From assembly GCF_000266905.1 (NCBI RefSeq), contig NC_018022.1, positions 62,001 to 126,000 of the forward strand: DNA of 64,000 nt, written 5' to 3'. Under the pieces are notes generated by a model. It was not told the origin of the DNA, made no database searches, and saw only the letters and a program-made list of their open reading frames with translations. This document shows, one piece after another, positions 61,701-64,000 of this stretch; the first letter of the stretch is position 1, and the number at the start of each line of letters is the position of its first letter. The DNA comes from Mycolicibacterium chubuense NBB4. Lineage in GTDB: Bacteria > Actinomycetota > Actinomycetes > Mycobacteriales > Mycobacteriaceae. The translations under genes and the position numbers were made by a program.

Positions 61701-63266
61701 TCAGAGGTCTTGCAGATCCCTGTTGCCGGCACGTAAACGCGACAGCTGGATGTAGTGCTCGGGATTGAGGAACAGTTCGTTCATCTCGCCCATCTCGTCG
61801 ATCGTGATGCCCTGCTTGATCAGGTAGTCCAGATACTGGAAAGCGTCCTTGGCCCCGAAACCGCAGTGATGCGCACCCAGCAGGCGCCGACTCTTATTGT
61901 CGTAAATGCACTTTTGGAACCCGGTGAGCTCCGGCCGGGTGAACCCGTAGAGCATGCTGCCCTCTGCCAGCGGCAGGGATAGCTCTTCGTTACGGATTCC
62001 CTTGGGCGGCATCTGGATAACGGAGATGTCGCCGTACGCGTCGCGTGCCTCTTCTTCGGTCAGACCGACCCATGTCACTTCGTAGGTGGTGTGCAGAAAA
62101 TCAGGATACTGCGTGAAGTCGAACTCAAACGGCTCACCCGAGATGTTGCGTGCCGCAGTCATTCCGCACTTGCGGGCCTTGAACATCTCCATGGGTGAAC
62201 CGATCAGATCGCCGATCGCGTAAACCCCTGGAACCGAGGTCTGCATCCTGGAATTGACTTTGATGAAACCCTTCTCATCGACCTCGATGCCCAGCGCATC
62301 CACGAACGGTTTGGTGTTCGGTCGCTCACCGGTACCGATGAACACGAAATCGGTCTCGATCAGCTGCTCGGTACCGTCCGCCAAGCGGACCCGCACTCCA
62401 GTCGCACGGTCATCGCCGACCACGGCGAGCGGTTCGCACCCCTCGATGATGTCCATCCCACGCAGCCGCATATTGTCAACCACGTAGGTCCTGAGGTCCT
62501 CGTCGACGTGGTGCAGACTTCGCGTCCGCATCAGCGGGCTCCGGGTCAAGATCGTGGTCTGGCACCCGGTAGCTTGGTAGAAGGAGCCGTACTCCATAGC
62601 AACCTTGGAACCGCCGATGATCACGCAGCTGGTCGGTTCGTAGTCGAGGCCAGGGTCGATCAGCGACGCGAAGTCGTACACGCCGGCTTTGTCCAGGCCC
62701 GCGATCTCCGGCGGGAAATATGTCCGCGTGCCGGTGGCGAGCACGAGGAAGTCGGCAGTGAATCGCTCCCCATTGACCTCGACGGTGTTCTTGTCGACGA
62801 CGATTGCTTCGGCGTTCAGAATGTATTCCATGCCGAGCTGCTCTTTGCTCTGCCAGTTCATGAAGGCATGCGCGTTGTTGCGCCCCTTCTTGAACAGTGT
62901 GATCAAATCAACGATCGAGGCGCGTTCCTCTTCGAACTTGGGGAACCACAACGTATCTGAGTTCCACCGCATGTAGTCCATCTCACGCGCCGCTTCTGAG
63001 AACAGATGGTGCGGAACGCAGGCCTGGTGTGGGCAGGAACCACCCAAAAACGGCCACTTGTCGATCACCAGTTGGCGTAGTCCGCGAGCCTGTGCGTACG
63101 CGGAGCCGAACCGGCCACCCGCGCCACCCCCGACAAAAATGACGTCGAACTTTGTGCCCTTATCACGCCGAACGTTGTCCAACGGGCCGGTGACATTCCC
63201 CGTTTCGGCCTCGTGAATCAAATTCTCCCACTCGCCCATGCTGAGTGTGGTGTCCACCAAATCCAT
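61701..63266 (-). CDS. xecC: 2-ketopropyl-CoM oxidoreductase/carboxylase (copy 2)
   Basis: 521 residues, closely similar to copy 1. The same specific residues are kept: Arg52, Cys78/His80/Cys83, SPMEMFKARKCG, and Phe499/His504 of the ELFLNPEHYIQLSRLRAG end, where copy 1 has HF in place of HY. Together these mark a CO2-fixing carboxylase rather than a disulfide reductase. It lies downstream of the flavin reductase on the same strand (243 bp), so it probably belongs with the monooxygenase operon. AAGGAAGG is 5' of the ATG. Confidence 0.93.
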   Translation of the reverse strand: MDLVDTTLSMGEWENLIHEAETGNVTGPLDNVRRDKGTKFDVIFVGGGAGGRFGSAYAQARGLRQLVIDKWPFLGGSCPHQACVPHHLFSEAAREMDYMRWNSDTLWFPKFEEERASIVDLITLFKKGRNNAHAFMNWQSKEQLGMEYILNAEAIVVDKNTVEVNGERFTADFLVLATGTRTYFPPEIAGLDKAGVYDFASLIDPGLDYEPTSCVIIGGSKVAMEYGSFYQATGCQTTILTRSPLMRTRSLHHVDEDLRTYVVDNMRLRGMDIIEGCEPLAVVGDDRATGVRVRLADGTEQLIETDFVFIGTGERPNTKPFVDALGIEVDEKGFIKVNSRMQTSVPGVYAIGDLIGSPMEMFKARKCGMTAARNISGEPFEFDFTQYPDFLHTTYEVTWVGLTEEEARDAYGDISVIQMPPKGIRNEELSLPLAEGSMLYGFTRPELTGFQKCIYDNKSRRLLGAHHCGFGAKDAFQYLDYLIKQGITIDEMGEMNELFLNPEHYIQLSRLRAGNRDLQDL

Positions 63267-63508
63267 CTGAAGCCTTCCTTTTCGTTACCTTGGGCGCTCG
63301 GAGATCACCGAGCGTGTAGTTACAGCATCGCGGCGTGCGGCCAATGCGAACATGTCCTAGCGGGACGAAGAACCCTCGGTTTCTGGTCCACCATGCGTGG
63401 GCGTGCCGGGTGGAGGCCAGCGGCACGAGGCGAGGGTTTGCCTTTGGTGCACCACTCCCCAGACATAGCCCGATCAATCCCGCTCATCGACTGTGAAACC
63501 ACCGGTGT

Positions 63509-64000
63509 TCAGCTGGGCACTGTCTGAGTGGCCGGGGTGAACGCGTCATAGTAGATATTGCGCTGGCGCACACCGCGTTCGAGGAGAAGGGGGGTGGCTC
63601 CATCGATCATCGGCGGTGGACCGCATAGATAGACGTCATGCGCCAGGGTGGTGTGACGCCGCAAGATCGCATCGATGACCATCCCCGTCTCCCCTGTCCA
63701 ATTCGGCGACCACGATTCCGAGAGCACTGGTACGAACTCGAAATCGGGTAGCCGGCAACCGATGTCGGTGATGTCGTCGAGGGCGTAGAGATGGCCCTCG
63801 CTGCGTGCGCCGAAATACAGCGTGACGCTGCGATCCGACCCCTTGGCGGCAAGGTCTCGCAGCATCGACAACAGCGGCGCCAGTCCGGATCCGCCGGCGA
63901 TCATGATGATCGGCCGGTGCGACAGGTGGACCTTCAGGCTGCCGTACGGTCCGAACAGTCGTATAGGTGTGCCCAGATCCGCGTCGCGCAGAAACCGGGC
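63509..64000 (-). CDS. Flavin reductase component of an alkene-type monooxygenase (cut by window edge)
   Basis: The last 163 residues of a FNR-type reductase: FGPYGSLKVH, GGSGLAPLLSMLRDLA (NAD site), YFGARSEGHLYALDDI and DVYLCGPPPMIDGATPLLLERGV. The order and motifs fit the iron-sulfur/FAD reductases of soluble diiron monooxygenases such as alkene monooxygenase. The N-terminal ferredoxin and FAD part lies right of the window. xecC copy 2 follows on the same strand, which makes an alkene monooxygenase the most likely system. Confidence 0.82.
   Translation of the reverse strand, partial: ARFLRDADLGTPIRLFGPYGSLKVHLSHRPIIMIAGGSGLAPLLSMLRDLAAKGSDRSVTLYFGARSEGHLYALDDITDIGCRLPDFEFVPVLSESWSPNWTGETGMVIDAILRRHTTLAHDVYLCGPPPMIDGATPLLLERGVRQRNIYYDAFTPATQTVPS

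Overview
This is a high-GC actinobacterial window, most likely from Mycobacteriaceae. The pointers are ESX-associated DUF4226-type proteins, an F420-dependent oxidoreductase, mycobacterial-style MazEF pairs, KfrA- and Rep-like plasmid genes, and a DapB-like reductase. It reads as an accessory region (plasmid or genomic island) assembled from many recombined pieces: four complete transposases or transposase pairs, several transposase remnants, and at least a dozen truncated or frameshifted genes.

Layout. 0-6 kb: alcohol-sensing signalling block (LuxR-type regulator, two GAF histidine kinases, an iron alcohol dehydrogenase overlapping a kinase and a truncated regulator), joined to a GroEL fragment and a truncated DUF4226 protein. 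6-16 kb: plasmid-like accessory genes, namely a sigma-region-4-like protein, a nuclease, two MazEF modules, a KfrA-like coiled coil, hypotheticals and a TetR regulator. 17-22 kb: an IS110 transposase, then a tyrosine recombinase / HTH / zinc-finger recombinase-like trio with strong palindromes upstream. 22-27 kb: a bacterial ubiquitin-like conjugation operon (three-repeat beta-grasp protein, E2-like protein without cysteine, JAB-E1 fusion) behind a frameshifted ImmA/IrrE peptidase and HTH genes. 27-29.8 kb: DapB-like gene, a possible tRNA-Ser 3'-end attachment site, DUF2637 and XRE genes. 29.9-34 kb: IS1380 and IS21 elements side by side. 34-42 kb: Rep-like and sigma-like genes, an Abi/HEPN protein, an IS5 remnant joined to a kinase/MEDS protein, a VOC protein, a DJ-1/PfpI protein and a PucR-type regulator.

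42-64 kb: the metabolic core, coenzyme M-dependent alkene/epoxide metabolism. It holds two 2-ketopropyl-CoM oxidoreductase/carboxylase genes (44.5 and 61.7 kb), short-chain dehydrogenases resembling the R- and S-hydroxypropyl-CoM dehydrogenases, a CoA-disulfide-reductase-like protein, a two-subunit CoA transferase, a truncated NDP-forming acyl-CoA synthetase, an acylating aldehyde dehydrogenase and an F420-type oxidoreductase. A translationally coupled five-gene operon for bacterial coenzyme M synthesis runs on the minus strand: phosphosulfolactate synthase, an unrecognised protein, two aspartase/fumarase-superfamily lyases and a PLP desulfhydrase-like enzyme. The right edge enters a flavin reductase typical of alkene monooxygenases.

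Inferred pathway: alkene -> epoxide (monooxygenase, right of window) -> hydroxyalkyl-CoM (transferase, not seen here) -> ketoalkyl-CoM (dehydrogenases) -> acetoacetate plus CoM (carboxylase) -> acyl-CoA (CoA transferase). One lyase of the CoM operon is frameshifted by an exact 13-bp tandem duplication, and pieces of a second CoM operon lie at 48.0 and 60.2 kb, so the region has been rearranged recently.
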